45,446 bases of DNA, from NCBI GenBank assembly GCA_001314805.1, contig LJSY01000034.1, forward strand, positions 1 to 45,446. The letters are read 5' to 3'. The translations under genes and the position numbers were made by a program. Below the pieces are notes generated by a model. That model did not search any database, was not told where the DNA came from, and saw only the letters and a program-made list of their open reading frames with translations. Below, piece after piece: positions 1-7,897 of the stretch; the stretch's first letter is position 1, and every line of letters starts with the position of its first letter. The DNA comes from Rhodobacteraceae bacterium HLUCCO18 (GTDB lineage: Bacteria; Pseudomonadota; Alphaproteobacteria; Rhodobacterales; Rhodobacteraceae).

Positions 1-444
1 CTTGCCCTCGGCGGTCTGCACCTCGGCGATGTCGATGTGGAAGAAGCCGATCGGGTAGCGCTTGAACTTCTGGCGCTTCGGCTTGTCGCCGCCGACGTCC
101 GGCAGGCGCGAGATGCCATGCCGTTGCAGGCAGCGGTGAAGGGCTGATCGCGTGAGGTGCGGGATCGAAGGCTGCAGGGCGTAAAGGCAATCATCCAGCG
201 GCAGCAGCGTGTGGCGCCGAAAAGCGACGATCATAGCCTCCTCCGCCTCGGTCAAGACCGTGGAGCGTGGCTCCTTCGGGCCGGTCTTCAGATCCTCGAC
301 CGTCGCCCGCTTCCTCCATTTCGCAACTGTCTTGGGATTGATCCCCAACTCCCGGCTCAGTTCCGAGAGCGAAGCTTGCGATCGCTGTATTGCAGCTCTG
401 ACGGCGTGCGTGGTCGTGGCGCAGCCGTGACGAACTTGTCCCAT
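1..444 (-). CDS. IS481-family transposase, N-terminal part (cut by window edge)
   Basis: The reading frame starts at the ATG at 444 (MGQVRHGCATTTHAVRAAIQ) and is still open at the left edge after 148 codons, so the C-terminal half is missing here. Residues about 15-50 form a helix-turn-helix (SELSRELGINPKTVAKWRKR) typical of IS481/IS3-type transposases. It is followed by a second DNA-binding region (LTRSALHRCLQRHGISRLP). The last visible stretch, FFHIDIAEVQ, holds the first aspartate of the DDE integrase-type catalytic domain. The product would cut and join element ends. No frameshift is seen in the visible part, so the copy could be intact. Family assignment is firm from motif recall; activity cannot be judged. 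Confidence 0.88.
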   Translation of the reverse strand, partial: MGQVRHGCATTTHAVRAAIQRSQASLSELSRELGINPKTVAKWRKRATVEDLKTGPKEPRSTVLTEAEEAMIVAFRRHTLLPLDDCLYALQPSIPHLTRSALHRCLQRHGISRLPDVGGDKPKRQKFKRYPIGFFHIDIAEVQTAEGK

Positions 445-500
445 AGTGCTTCCTTCCATTTCTGCGAAAGCATCACACCATCAAACCGTGGGATCAAACA
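1..500 (-). mobile_element. IS481-type insertion sequence, 5' part only
   Basis: This is the transposase-start end of an insertion sequence that runs off the left window edge. It carries the first 148 codons of an IS481-type transposase on the minus strand. The outer end is placed at 500 because, read on the minus strand, a TGT-starting candidate terminal repeat (TGTTTGATCCCACGGTTTGA) begins there. The next plus-strand bases, 501-506, are CCTAGC, which fits the NCTAGN target known for some IS481 elements. The other end lies outside the window, so the inverted repeat and any target duplication cannot be confirmed. The element sits about 160 bases upstream of radA. Confidence 0.75.
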
Positions 501-658
501 CCTAGCCCTTCCGTATCAGCGACCGCTCCAAAGCTTCAACGAAGATGCCGAAAGATTTTCCAACTGGATCATAGACGTGGCGCGCTTGTCACAGGACCGA
601 CCCCCTCCAAAACGCCCGCGCCGCTTGCCTTCCCCGCCCGCTTCGCTACACCCGCGCC

Positions 659-2026
659 ATGGCCAAGCCCGTCACCCGTTTCGTCTGTTCCGCCTGCGGC
701 GCCGTCACCCAGAAATGGGCCGGGCGCTGCGAGGCCTGCGGCGAGTGGAACGCCATTTCCGAGGAAACGCCGCTCAGCCAGGGCCCCTCCTCCAGGGGCC
801 TCGGCGCGGCCAAGGGCAAGCGCATGGGCCTGACCGATCTGCGCACGCAGGAGGCGCCGCCGCCGCGCCGCTCGTCGGGCCTGGCGGAGCTCGACCGCGT
901 CCTCGGCGGCGGCCTCGTGCCCGCCTCCGCCACGCTGGTGGGCGGCGATCCCGGCATCGGCAAGTCCACCCTTCTGCTGCAGGCCGCCGCCAGCTTCGCG
1001 CGGTCCGGCGCGCGGGTGATCTACGTCTCCGGCGAGGAGGCCACGGCGCAGGTCCGGCTGCGCGCAAGCCGCCTCGGCCTCACCGACAGCGCGGTGCAAC
1101 TGGCCGCCGAGACCAACCTGCGCGACATCCTGACGACGCTCGACGCCGAGGCGCCCGACCTCGTCATCGTCGACTCGATCCAGACCATGTGGCTCGACAC
1201 CGTCGACAGCGCGCCCGGTTCCGTCGCCCAGGTCCGCGCCTCGGCCCATGAGCTGACCACCTTCGCCAAGCGCCGCGGCGTGGCGGTGATGCTGGTCGGT
1301 CATGTCACCAAGGACGGCCAGATCGCCGGCCCCCGCGTGGTCGAGCACATGGTCGACACGGTGCTCTATTTCGAGGGTGAGCGCGGCCACCAGTTCCGCA
1401 TCCTGCGCTCGGTCAAGAACCGCTTCGGCCCCGCCGACGAGATCGGCGTCTTCGAGATGACCGGCGCGGGGCTGGCCGAGGTCGCCAACCCCTCGGCGCT
1501 GTTCCTGTCGGATCGCGACACCCCCGCGCCGGGGTCGGTCGTCTTCGCGGGCATCGAGGGCACGCGCCCCGTTCTGGTGGAATTCCAGGCCCTTGTGGCG
1601 CCATCTTCACTCAGCCAGCCGCGCCGCGCGGTGGTGGGCTGGGACGGCGCGCGCCTGTCGATGGTCCTTGCCGTGCTCGAGGCGCGCGCCGGCATCTCCT
1701 TCCAGGGCCTCGACGTCTATCTCAACGTGGCGGGCGGCCTGCGCATCTCTGAGCCCGCCGCCGATCTGGCCGTGGCCGCGGCCCTATTGTCGGCGCGCGA
1801 GGACGCGGCGCTGCCCCGCGACACGGTGGTCTTCGGAGAGCTGTCGCTGTCGGGCGCGCTCCGGCCGGTCACACAAGCCGAAAATCGCCTGAAAGAGGCG
1901 GTGAAACTCGGTTTTTCCGCCGCAATCCTGCCCAAAGGGTGTAGTATTCCTGCCAACAGCGGCGTGTCGGTTCGCACCATGGAGGACATGCCCCGTTTCG
2001 TCGGGGAGGTTTTCGGGGCAGGCTGA
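659..2026 (+). CDS. radA: DNA repair protein RadA
   Basis: RadA is a RecA-like ATPase and branch-migration helicase that helps process recombination intermediates. The 455-residue length is normal. An N-terminal C4 zinc finger is formed by C10, C13, C24 and C27. The Walker A motif GGDPGIGKST lies at 95-104, a Walker B-like LVIVDS near 168-173, and the RadA-specific KNRFG motif at 253-257. The C-terminal third resembles the Lon protease domain, as is usual in the family. The chosen ATG directly precedes the zinc finger. The gene is followed closely by cvpA and purF on the same strand, an order common in Rhodobacteraceae. The IS element upstream leaves only about 160 bases for its promoter. Confidence 0.97.
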   Translation: MAKPVTRFVCSACGAVTQKWAGRCEACGEWNAISEETPLSQGPSSRGLGAAKGKRMGLTDLRTQEAPPPRRSSGLAELDRVLGGGLVPASATLVGGDPGIGKSTLLLQAAASFARSGARVIYVSGEEATAQVRLRASRLGLTDSAVQLAAETNLRDILTTLDAEAPDLVIVDSIQTMWLDTVDSAPGSVAQVRASAHELTTFAKRRGVAVMLVGHVTKDGQIAGPRVVEHMVDTVLYFEGERGHQFRILRSVKNRFGPADEIGVFEMTGAGLAEVANPSALFLSDRDTPAPGSVVFAGIEGTRPVLVEFQALVAPSSLSQPRRAVVGWDGARLSMVLAVLEARAGISFQGLDVYLNVAGGLRISEPAADLAVAAALLSAREDAALPRDTVVFGELSLSGALRPVTQAENRLKEAVKLGFSAAILPKGCSIPANSGVSVRTMEDMPRFVGEVFGAG

Positions 2027-2102
2027 GCGGACCAAGATGCAGGATCCGCCGCCACGGCAGATGCGCGGCGATAAAAAAACGGCAAGAGGCGAGAGAGCGG
2101 CA

Positions 2103-2660
2103 ATGGAAGGCTTCACCATCTTCGACGGCGTCGTCGCGGGCGTCATCCTGATCTCGGCGGTGCTCGCGTTTTCGCGCGGCTTCGTGCGCGAGACGATGTC
2201 GATCGCAGCCTGGGTCGCGGCGGCCGTGGTCGCGTTCATGTTCGCCCCCGACGTGGTGCCGCTGATCAACGAAGTGCCCTACCTCGGTGATTTCATCGGC
2301 ACCAGCTGCGAGCTGGGCATCCTCGCCGCCTTCACCGCCGTTTTCGTCGTGGCGCTCGTGGTGATCTCCTTCTTCACGCCGGTCTTTTCCTCGGCGATCA
2401 AGAATTCGCCGCTGGGTGGTCTGGATGCCGGGCTCGGCTTTCTCTTCGGGGTCGCGCGCGGCGTGCTTCTCGTGGTGGTGGCGCTGATCGCCTATGAGCG
2501 CATCGCGGGCGACGAGCCCATCCCCGCCGTCTCCGACAGCCGCTCGGCCGCGATCTTCGCCGACGCCCAGGCCGGCATCGAGGGCCAGATCCCGACCGAG
2601 GCGCCCGACTGGATCATGCAGCGCTACGAGCAGCTGACCGGCACCTGCGCCGATCAATAG
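2103..2660 (+). CDS. cvpA: CvpA family membrane protein
   Basis: A 185-residue inner-membrane protein of the CvpA (colicin V production) family. CvpA genes are often next to purF, and the family has been linked to envelope stress tolerance. About four hydrophobic segments are visible: near residues 8-24, 35-55, 70-95 and 110-130. The family-typical GFVRE follows the first segment. The polar C-terminal tail (SDSRSAAIFADAQAG onward) is probably cytoplasmic. The ATG at 2103 is preferred over an in-frame ATG at 2037 because it is preceded by a purine-rich GAGAGAGCGG and starts right before the first membrane segment. It lies 76 bases after radA and is probably co-transcribed with it. Confidence 0.9.
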   Translation: MEGFTIFDGVVAGVILISAVLAFSRGFVRETMSIAAWVAAAVVAFMFAPDVVPLINEVPYLGDFIGTSCELGILAAFTAVFVVALVVISFFTPVFSSAIKNSPLGGLDAGLGFLFGVARGVLLVVVALIAYERIAGDEPIPAVSDSRSAAIFADAQAGIEGQIPTEAPDWIMQRYEQLTGTCADQ

Positions 2661-3010
2661 GCCCGAACCGGATCGTCACGGGCAATCCGTCCCCGGACAA
2701 TGTGGGACCAAGACGGCCCCGCCCTCTCAGGACGTTGGAAGGCGCCGCGAGGACCGCACCCCCCTTCCTCTGGTCTGAAATATTCCCCGCCGGAGGCATC
2801 AGGCGCGGCCGAGAGGCTCCCGGCACGGGGGCCCGAGGCCGCGCCTCCGCCACACGTGACGTCGGGCGGCGGATCGCAACAGCAAGCGGGCGAGATTTCA
2901 TGACATCGCGGTGACAGGGCGGGTGACATGGCGCATCTGCTGCCCTATGTGAGAGCGGAAGGGCCCGGACGGGGTGTCGGGGTCTTCGCCAGCTGCCGGG
3001 GACCCTGCCG
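2661..3010. other. 350-base cvpA-purF intergenic region
   Basis: No convincing gene is seen here. The middle holds one copy of an 88-base repeat found again after the transketolase gene. The remaining sequence is GC-rich leader DNA in front of purF. The short open frames it contains lack recognisable domains and look like chance frames in GC-rich DNA. Confidence 0.6.
2761..2848 (+). repeat. 88-base intergenic repeat, copy 1
   Basis: This copy matches the one at 9957-10044 at 83 of 88 positions by eye. It begins CCCCTTCCTCTGGT, contains AAATATTCCCCGCCGGAGGC and ends in GCGCCTCC. It is noncoding and similar elements are, from general knowledge, frequent between genes in Rhodobacteraceae. Its function is unknown. 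Confidence 0.85.
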
Positions 3011-4507
3011 ATGCGCGATGCCGAAACCCAACCTTTCCGCCATCCCTTCGATCCGCTCGACGACGACAAGCTCCGCGAGGAGTGCGGCGTCTTCGGCGTG
3101 ACCGGCGTGGCCGACGCGGCGAGTTTCGTGGCGCTCGGTCTGCATGCGCTCCAGCATCGCGGGCAGGAGGCCGGCGGCATCGTCACCCACGACCCCGAGC
3201 TGGGCTTCAACTCCGCCCGCCGCTTCGGCTACGTGCGCGACAATTTCACCAGCCAGTCGCTGATGGAGACGCTGCCGGGCGAGATCGGCATCGGCCATGT
3301 GCGCTATTCCACCGCCGGCTCCAAGGGCGCGACCCAGATCCGCGACGTGCAGCCCTTCTTCGGCGAGTTCGCCATGGGCGGGGCGGCGATCGCCCATAAC
3401 GGCAACATCGTGAATGCCGACGAATTGCGCCGTGAACTGATCGAGCGCGGCTCGATCTTCCAGTCCTCCTCGGACAGCGAGTGCATCATCCACCTCATGG
3501 CGCGCTCCCTGCAACGCACCATCCCCGAGCGGATGAAGGACGCGCTCCGCCGGGTGGAGGGCGCGTTTTCCATCGTCGCCATGACCCGCACCAAGCTCAT
3601 CGGCGTGCGCGATCCGCTGGGCGTCCGCCCGCTGGTGCTGGGCCGGATCGGGGACGAGGAAAACGGGGCCTGGGCGCTGAGTTCCGAGACCTGCGCGCTC
3701 GACATCGTGGGCGCCGAGTTCATCCGCGAGATCGAACCGGGCGAAATGGTCGTCATCAACGGAAACGGCGTCGAAAGCTTCCGCCCCTTCGAGGCGCGCA
3801 AACCTCGTTTCTGCATCTTCGAGCATGTCTATTTCTCGCGCCCCGACAGCATCATCGGCGGCGAGTCGGTCTACGAGACACGCCGCCGCATCGGCGTGGA
3901 ACTGGCCCGAGAGGCGCCGGTCGATGCCGACCTCGTCTGCCCCGTCCCCGACTCGGGGACACCCGCGGCCATCGGCTACAGCCAGGAAAGCGGCATTCCC
4001 TACGCGATGGGGATCATCCGCAACCAGTACATGGGCCGCACCTTCATCGAACCGACCGAGCAGATCCGCAACATGGGCGTGCGGCTGAAGCTCAACGTCA
4101 ACCGCGCGCTGATCCGCGGCAAGCGCGTGATCCTTGTCGATGACAGCGTTGTGCGCGGCACGACCTCGCGCAAGATCAAGGAAATGATCCTCGATGCGGG
4201 TGCTGCCGAGGTGCATTTCCGTATCGCCTCGCCGCCCACTGCATGGCCCTGCTTCTACGGCGTCGACACGCCGGAGCGGGAAAAGCTGCTGGCCGCGACC
4301 ATGTCCGAGGAGGAGATGCGCCGCCATCTCGGCGTCGCCTCCCTGAGATTCATCTCGCTCGATGGGCTCTACCGCGCGGTGGGAGAGGCGCAGGGCCGCG
4401 ACCCGAACGCCCCGCAATACTGCGACGCGTGTTTCTCGGGCGAATACCCGGTGCGCCCCACCGACATGCTCAAGCGGGGCTTCGAGATGCAGGAGGCCGC
4501 CGAGTAG
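3011..4507 (+). CDS. purF: Amidophosphoribosyltransferase
   Basis: PurF catalyses the first step of purine synthesis, making phosphoribosylamine from PRPP and glutamine. The protein has 498 residues. The N-terminal glutamine amidotransferase domain has its nucleophile at C25 in REECGVFG, so a 24-residue propeptide would be removed to expose it. The phosphoribosyltransferase domain has the PRPP loop VILVDDSVVRGTT near 373-385. Four cysteines at about 268 (FCIFEH), 414 (WPCFYG), 471 and 474 (YCDACFSG) match the ligands of the 4Fe-4S cluster in the Bacillus-type enzyme, so this is probably the iron-sulfur form. The start ATG follows GGGGACC. It lies downstream of cvpA, a widespread neighbour. 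Confidence 0.97.
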   Translation: MRDAETQPFRHPFDPLDDDKLREECGVFGVTGVADAASFVALGLHALQHRGQEAGGIVTHDPELGFNSARRFGYVRDNFTSQSLMETLPGEIGIGHVRYSTAGSKGATQIRDVQPFFGEFAMGGAAIAHNGNIVNADELRRELIERGSIFQSSSDSECIIHLMARSLQRTIPERMKDALRRVEGAFSIVAMTRTKLIGVRDPLGVRPLVLGRIGDEENGAWALSSETCALDIVGAEFIREIEPGEMVVINGNGVESFRPFEARKPRFCIFEHVYFSRPDSIIGGESVYETRRRIGVELAREAPVDADLVCPVPDSGTPAAIGYSQESGIPYAMGIIRNQYMGRTFIEPTEQIRNMGVRLKLNVNRALIRGKRVILVDDSVVRGTTSRKIKEMILDAGAAEVHFRIASPPTAWPCFYGVDTPEREKLLAATMSEEEMRRHLGVASLRFISLDGLYRAVGEAQGRDPNAPQYCDACFSGEYPVRPTDMLKRGFEMQEAAE

Positions 4508-4790
4508 AGTGCCGGCGCCATGAGCCGGCACCCGGGTCAGGGGCCGAAGACCGCCGCAGGCGCCCTTGACGCGGGCGACGACCGAAGAGGCCGCGCCCGG
4601 GAAGGCCTGTCGAGGCAGGCCCCTTTGGCAAGGGGCCGTTCTGCAGGAGCCGTCTGCGGGAGCCGGGCGCCCGACGCCCCATCTCCGAACCGACCGCGCG
4701 GCGCAGCCGCGCCGGGCCCAACCGGGGACAAGGCCGAAGGCCGCAGGCTCCGGGCGGGAGCGCTCCGTGCCTCTTTTCTCTCGCGAAAAG
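4508..4790. other. Intergenic region between convergent purF and bioY
   Basis: No gene is supported in this stretch. It is very GC-rich, with small inverted motifs such as GCCGGCGCCATGAGCCGGC just after purF (4512-4530) that could form a hairpin and help end the purF transcript. Long open frames cross it on both strands but have no recognisable domain and arise from the base composition. Confidence 0.5.
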
Positions 4791-4821
4791 GAAAACGCCG
4801 CCCCGAAGGACGGCGTTTCCG
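4791..4821 (-). terminator. UUCG-loop intrinsic terminator of bioY
   Basis: Read on the minus strand, AACGCCGTCC-TTCG-GGGCGGCGTT folds into a 10-pair stem (one G-T pair) closed by a very stable UUCG tetraloop. It is followed by a short T-rich tract (TTTTCC). It lies about 20 bases after the bioY stop codon, which is the right place and orientation for a Rho-independent terminator. Confidence 0.88.
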
Positions 4822-4841
4822 AAACCCGCTTTCCCCTGTGC

Positions 4842-5411
4842 TCAGCGGCGGCCGAGCCAGGCCAGGCCGCCCGAGACCGCGAGTGCCGCGACGGCCGACT
4901 TCAGCACGTCGCCGGCGATGAACGGCGCCATCCAGTGCGCCCAGAGCGAGGCCCATTCGGTGCCGAAGACCAGCGCGGGCCAGAGCAGACCGGGGATATA
5001 GATGATGGCCGAGGCGAGCAGCGCCATCCCGATGGCCGGCACCACGCGCCGCGCGAGGCCCGTGTCCGAGGCCCATCCGGCCAGCCACGCCATGGCGACG
5101 AAGCCCAGCAGGAACCCGCCCGTCGGCCCCATCATGTAGGGCAGACCCGCGCCGCCGCCGGAAAAGACCGGCAGGCCCATCGCGCCCTGCGCGAGGTAAA
5201 CCAGCAGCGTCGCCACCCCGAGCCGCGCGCCCAGTGCGAAGCCCACGGTCAGGACCGCGAGGCTCTGCAACGACAGCGGCACCGGGCCGATGAAGATGGA
5301 GAACTGCGCCGCGATGGCGATCAGCACGGTGCCGGCCAGCACCAGCGCGCCCTTCCGGGCAAGGCTCAGATCGCCGAAGACGGCTTGGGCAAGGGTGGTG
5401 TCGCGGCTCAT
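4842..5411 (-). CDS. bioY: Biotin transporter substrate-binding protein BioY
   Basis: BioY is the membrane S component that captures biotin for ECF-type import. It works with the BioMN energising module or, in some bacteria, alone. The 189-residue protein is almost entirely hydrophobic with about six membrane segments. It carries BioY-like motifs such as GPVPLSLQSLAVLTVGFALG and LGVATLLVYLAQGAMGLPVF, and the conserved GPTGGFLLGF. A good GGAGG site precedes the ATG. No bioM or bioN is nearby, so it acts alone or with modules elsewhere. I looked for a BioR-type operator (TTATCTATAA-like) upstream and did not find a clear one. Confidence 0.93.
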   Translation of the reverse strand: MSRDTTLAQAVFGDLSLARKGALVLAGTVLIAIAAQFSIFIGPVPLSLQSLAVLTVGFALGARLGVATLLVYLAQGAMGLPVFSGGGAGLPYMMGPTGGFLLGFVAMAWLAGWASDTGLARRVVPAIGMALLASAIIYIPGLLWPALVFGTEWASLWAHWMAPFIAGDVLKSAVAALAVSGGLAWLGRR

Positions 5412-5554
5412 GTGAACCCTCCGGTTGTCAGTGATATCCCGTTGTTACCGTCAGGGTATTCCGCCCCGACCCGCCAGTGTCAAGCGGCGCAGGTGCCCCA
5501 CCCCGCTCCACAGCCCCTTGCCATTCGCGCCACGGAAGGGCATGTCGCCGCTCC

Positions 5555-6235
5555 ATGACCGATATGCAGAGAAAACCCCTCGAAGATCGCGTGGCGCTGG
5601 TCACGGGCGCCTCGCGCGGTCTTGGCGCGGCCTCGGCCGAATGGCTGGCGTCGAAGGGCGCCCACGTGGTCGCCGTCGCGCGCACGGTTGGCGGGCTGGA
5701 AGAACTGGACGACCGGATCCAGGCCGCGGGCGGGCACGCGACGCTCGCGCCCATGGACCTGACGGACGATAACGCGATCGCCCATCTGTGCCGGTCGATC
5801 CATGATCGCTGGGGCCGCGCGGATATCTGGGTGCATGCCGCGATCCATGTCTCGGCGCTGACGCCCGCGCCGCATATCCAGGCCAAGGATCTCGACCGTT
5901 GCATCGCGACGAACATCCGCATGCTTTCGCGGCTGATCGCCAATGTCGACCCGCTGATCGCGCCCTCCGACGCGCCCAGTGCGGTCTTCTTCGACGACGA
6001 CTGGGACGAGAAATTCGCCGGGACCTACGCCATGTCCAAGGCTGCCCAACGCGCGCTGGTCAGGACATGGGCGGCGGAGACGGCGAAGCACGGGCCCAGG
6101 GTGCATCTGCTGCGCCCGGGCCCCATGCCCACGGCGACGCGCGCGCGCTTCTACCCCGGCGAGGACCGCTCCGCGCTGGTCCACCCGCGCGAGGAAGCCG
6201 CGCGGCTGCTCGGGCCGCTTTTCGAAGGCGCCTGA
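5555..6235 (+). CDS. Short-chain dehydrogenase/reductase family protein (YciK-like)
   Basis: A Rossmann-fold protein of 226 residues. The cofactor loop TGASRGLG lies at 17-24 and the YxxxK motif at Y158-K162 (YAMSK). The overall pattern (LLRPGPMPTATRARFYPGED near the end) resembles YciK-type SDRs whose substrates are unknown. The usual active-site serine about 13 residues before the tyrosine is not seen: that stretch reads AVFFDDDWDEKFAGTY. The conserved NAG-type motif reads HAA. Catalysis may therefore be altered or lost. The ATG at 5555 is chosen over an upstream in-frame ATG because the upstream extension looks noncoding. It converges with zapA. Confidence 0.85.
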   Translation: MTDMQRKPLEDRVALVTGASRGLGAASAEWLASKGAHVVAVARTVGGLEELDDRIQAAGGHATLAPMDLTDDNAIAHLCRSIHDRWGRADIWVHAAIHVSALTPAPHIQAKDLDRCIATNIRMLSRLIANVDPLIAPSDAPSAVFFDDDWDEKFAGTYAMSKAAQRALVRTWAAETAKHGPRVHLLRPGPMPTATRARFYPGEDRSALVHPREEAARLLGPLFEGA

Positions 6236-6272
6236 ACGGCGGAGGCCGGTGCCCCTTGCGGGCGCAGGGATT

Positions 6273-6296
6273 GCGTATTTTTGGAAAGATGAGGGG
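6273..6296 (-). repeat. 24-base intergenic repeat, family B
   Basis: On the minus strand this reads CCCCTCATCTTTCCAAAAAT followed by ACGC. It is one of five close copies in the window (others at 14326, 14367, 21819 and 41056). It sits in the 73-base gap where the SDR gene and zapA converge. Confidence 0.8.
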
Positions 6297-6308
6297 CCTG
6301 CCGGTCGG

Positions 6309-6746
6309 TCAGGTCGCCGCCGGCTCCGGCCCCGGATCCGCCCCGCCCTCGAGCGCATCGGCCAGCGCCTCGGCGCGCGCGGCAAGCTCGGCCAGCCCGT
6401 CGGTGACGCGGTCCGGCAGTTCCGTGCGGGGTCCCGCCTCCTGCAGCTCCGCGATCCGGCGCGCCCGGTCGGCCAGCCGTTCCTCGGCCGAGCGCAGCGC
6501 CTTGTCCTGCGCCGCGATCTTGGCCTGCAGGTTCTTGAGTTCATCCTCCTGCGCCGCGGTCTTGTCGGCCAGCATCAGCCCCGCCATCAACAGCATGCGG
6601 TCCGACGGCATGCGCCCGATCTGGCCCAGCACCACGGTGGCCTCGGTGTCCAGCATCCGTGCCGCGGCGCGCAGGAACGTCTCCTCGCCGTCCTGGCAAG
6701 CGACGGTGTAGCTGCGTCCGCCGATCTCGATCTGCACCTCAGGCAT
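6309..6746 (-). CDS. zapA: Cell division protein ZapA
   Basis: ZapA binds FtsZ and bundles its filaments at the division site. The 145-residue protein begins with the family pattern [20 protein letters not shown]. The ZapA head continues to about residue 75 ([18 protein letters not shown]), followed by a coiled-coil stretch near 66-100 and a proline-rich acidic tail. GGAGGAAG precedes the start. It is longer than E. coli ZapA (about 109 residues) because of the tail. Its start overlaps by 8 bases the end of the upstream coiled-coil gene, so the two are translated as one unit and probably work together. Confidence 0.9.
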   Translation of the reverse strand: MPEVQIEIGGRSYTVACQDGEETFLRAAARMLDTEATVVLGQIGRMPSDRMLLMAGLMLADKTAAQEDELKNLQAKIAAQDKALRSAEERLADRARRIAELQEAGPRTELPDRVTDGLAELAARAEALADALEGGADPGPEPAAT

Positions 6747-7536
6747 TGCGCGCTTCCTCCTCCCGGACGGTCTCGGCCGCCATCAGGTCCGACAGGATGC
6801 GGCCAAGCTCGGCCGCCTCGGCCTTGCGTGCTTCGGTCAGCGCGGCGACCTGTGCCTCCAGCACGCGGTTGATCCCCTCGGCGCCGTCGCCGCTGCCCAT
6901 GGCCACCGAGCGCAACTCGTCGAGTCCCGACGACATCCGGTCAACCGCGCCGCGCAATCCGCGCAACTCGGCCCTGAGCGCCAGGACCCGTTCGTCCGGC
7001 GCCGCACCCGCCGCCTCGGCAAGTTCGTCGGCGGTGTCCTGCGCCCGGTCGCGCGCCTCGATGGCGTCGTCGCGTTCGGCGCGGGCACGCTCCACCCGGC
7101 GCTTCAGGACGGCAAGCTCGGCGGGATCGGCGGCCTCAGGGGCCTCGGCAGCTGCAGCCTCGAGTTCCGCCACGCGCGCCTCGAGCGCCTTTTGCGCCGC
7201 GAGCGCGGCGTCGCGCTCCGCCTCACGTTCGGCAAGCTCGGCGCGCGCCTTTTCAAGCGTCGCCTGGTTGGCGGAAGTGCTCTCCGCGAGTTTGCCTTCG
7301 GCCCGGGCGAGCGCCTCCTGCGCCTCCGACAGCCGCGCCTCGAGCGCGCTCACGCGTTCGGAAAGCTCGCTTGCGCGTGCCTCCGCCTCCCTTGCCGCGG
7401 TCTCCGCGGCCAGGGCGCGCGCATCGCCACCGGTATCCGCGCCGCGGGCCGCGAGGCCCTTCGCGATGCGATCCATGGCCGCGGCGAGGCGCGCCTCGAG
7501 CGCGCCAAGTTTCTCGAATTCCTCGCTGTCGCTCAT
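6739..7536 (-). CDS. Alanine/glutamate-rich coiled-coil protein, partner of zapA
   Basis: I do not recognise a named family with certainty. The 265-residue protein is nearly all charged heptads rich in Ala, Glu and Arg from about residue 10 to 250 ([20 protein letters not shown] is typical). It has no signal peptide or membrane segment, so it is expected to be a cytosolic rod. The start [11 protein letters not shown] at 7536 is preferred; an in-frame ATG lies 42 bases upstream. The end overlaps zapA by 8 bases. Shared translation with zapA suggests a role at the Z-ring, for example as a scaffold or ZapB-like spacer. That role is inference. Confidence 0.75.
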   Translation of the reverse strand: MSDSEEFEKLGALEARLAAAMDRIAKGLAARGADTGGDARALAAETAAREAEARASELSERVSALEARLSEAQEALARAEGKLAESTSANQATLEKARAELAEREAERDAALAAQKALEARVAELEAAAAEAPEAADPAELAVLKRRVERARAERDDAIEARDRAQDTADELAEAAGAAPDERVLALRAELRGLRGAVDRMSSGLDELRSVAMGSGDGAEGINRVLEAQVAALTEARKAEAAELGRILSDLMAAETVREEEARNA

Positions 7537-7897
7537 GATATCGTTGCCGCCCCGGTCCTGCTCCGTCACTGCGTACATCTCTGGTGAGACGCCCTTTTCG
7601 CCTTTCGCGGGGCCATTTCGGTCCTCTGCGAGGCCTCATACGCAAGATGGCGACCGCCTCAAGCCGCCTGTTGCCTCAGGCAATCCCAATCCGGGCGGAT
7701 TTGCAAGTTTTTCCGGCAATCGCACCCGCTTGCCGCGCGACCTTGCGCCCGGCAGCGACCACCGGCCCGGACCGCGGCGCCGTCGGCGCCTTGCACTTCG
7801 CCGGTCACCTGCTATCACGCGGACGCCGCGCCATGGCCGCGCGGCCAGGTTCCGGCCATCGCGAAGGATGGCCCTCCCGATCGAAGGACCGTTCCGC
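7537..7897. other. 361-base region between the divergent coiled-coil gene and transketolase
   Basis: No gene is seen. It should hold the two divergent promoters. One small perfect hairpin (TTGCC-TCA-GGCAA, 7671-7683) is present. I looked for a 6S RNA, which in many bacteria lies by zapA, but could not recognise its closing stem and open bubble here. An in-frame ATG at 7868 could extend the transketolase by 10 residues. Confidence 0.45.

Noticed and set aside
569-1390. Long minus-strand open frame across radA
   Set aside because: It mirrors the radA codon pattern in GC-rich DNA; its product has no recognisable domain and radA has complete motifs.
2945-4531. 528-codon minus-strand frame opposite purF
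   Set aside because: Antisense shadow of purF, rich in His/Ala/Gly/Arg with no domain.
5412-5554. BioR or other biotin operator upstream of bioY
   Set aside because: No TTATCTATAA-like palindrome or other convincing inverted repeat was seen.
4566-5558. 330-codon plus-strand frame across the purF-bioY gap and bioY
   Set aside because: Its product is low-complexity Arg/Pro/Ala and it overlaps the clear bioY gene and its terminator on the other strand.
7537-7897. Possible 6S RNA gene near zapA
   Set aside because: 6S RNA often neighbours zapA, but I could not find the long closing stem and central bubble on either strand here or in the 73-base gap downstream of zapA.
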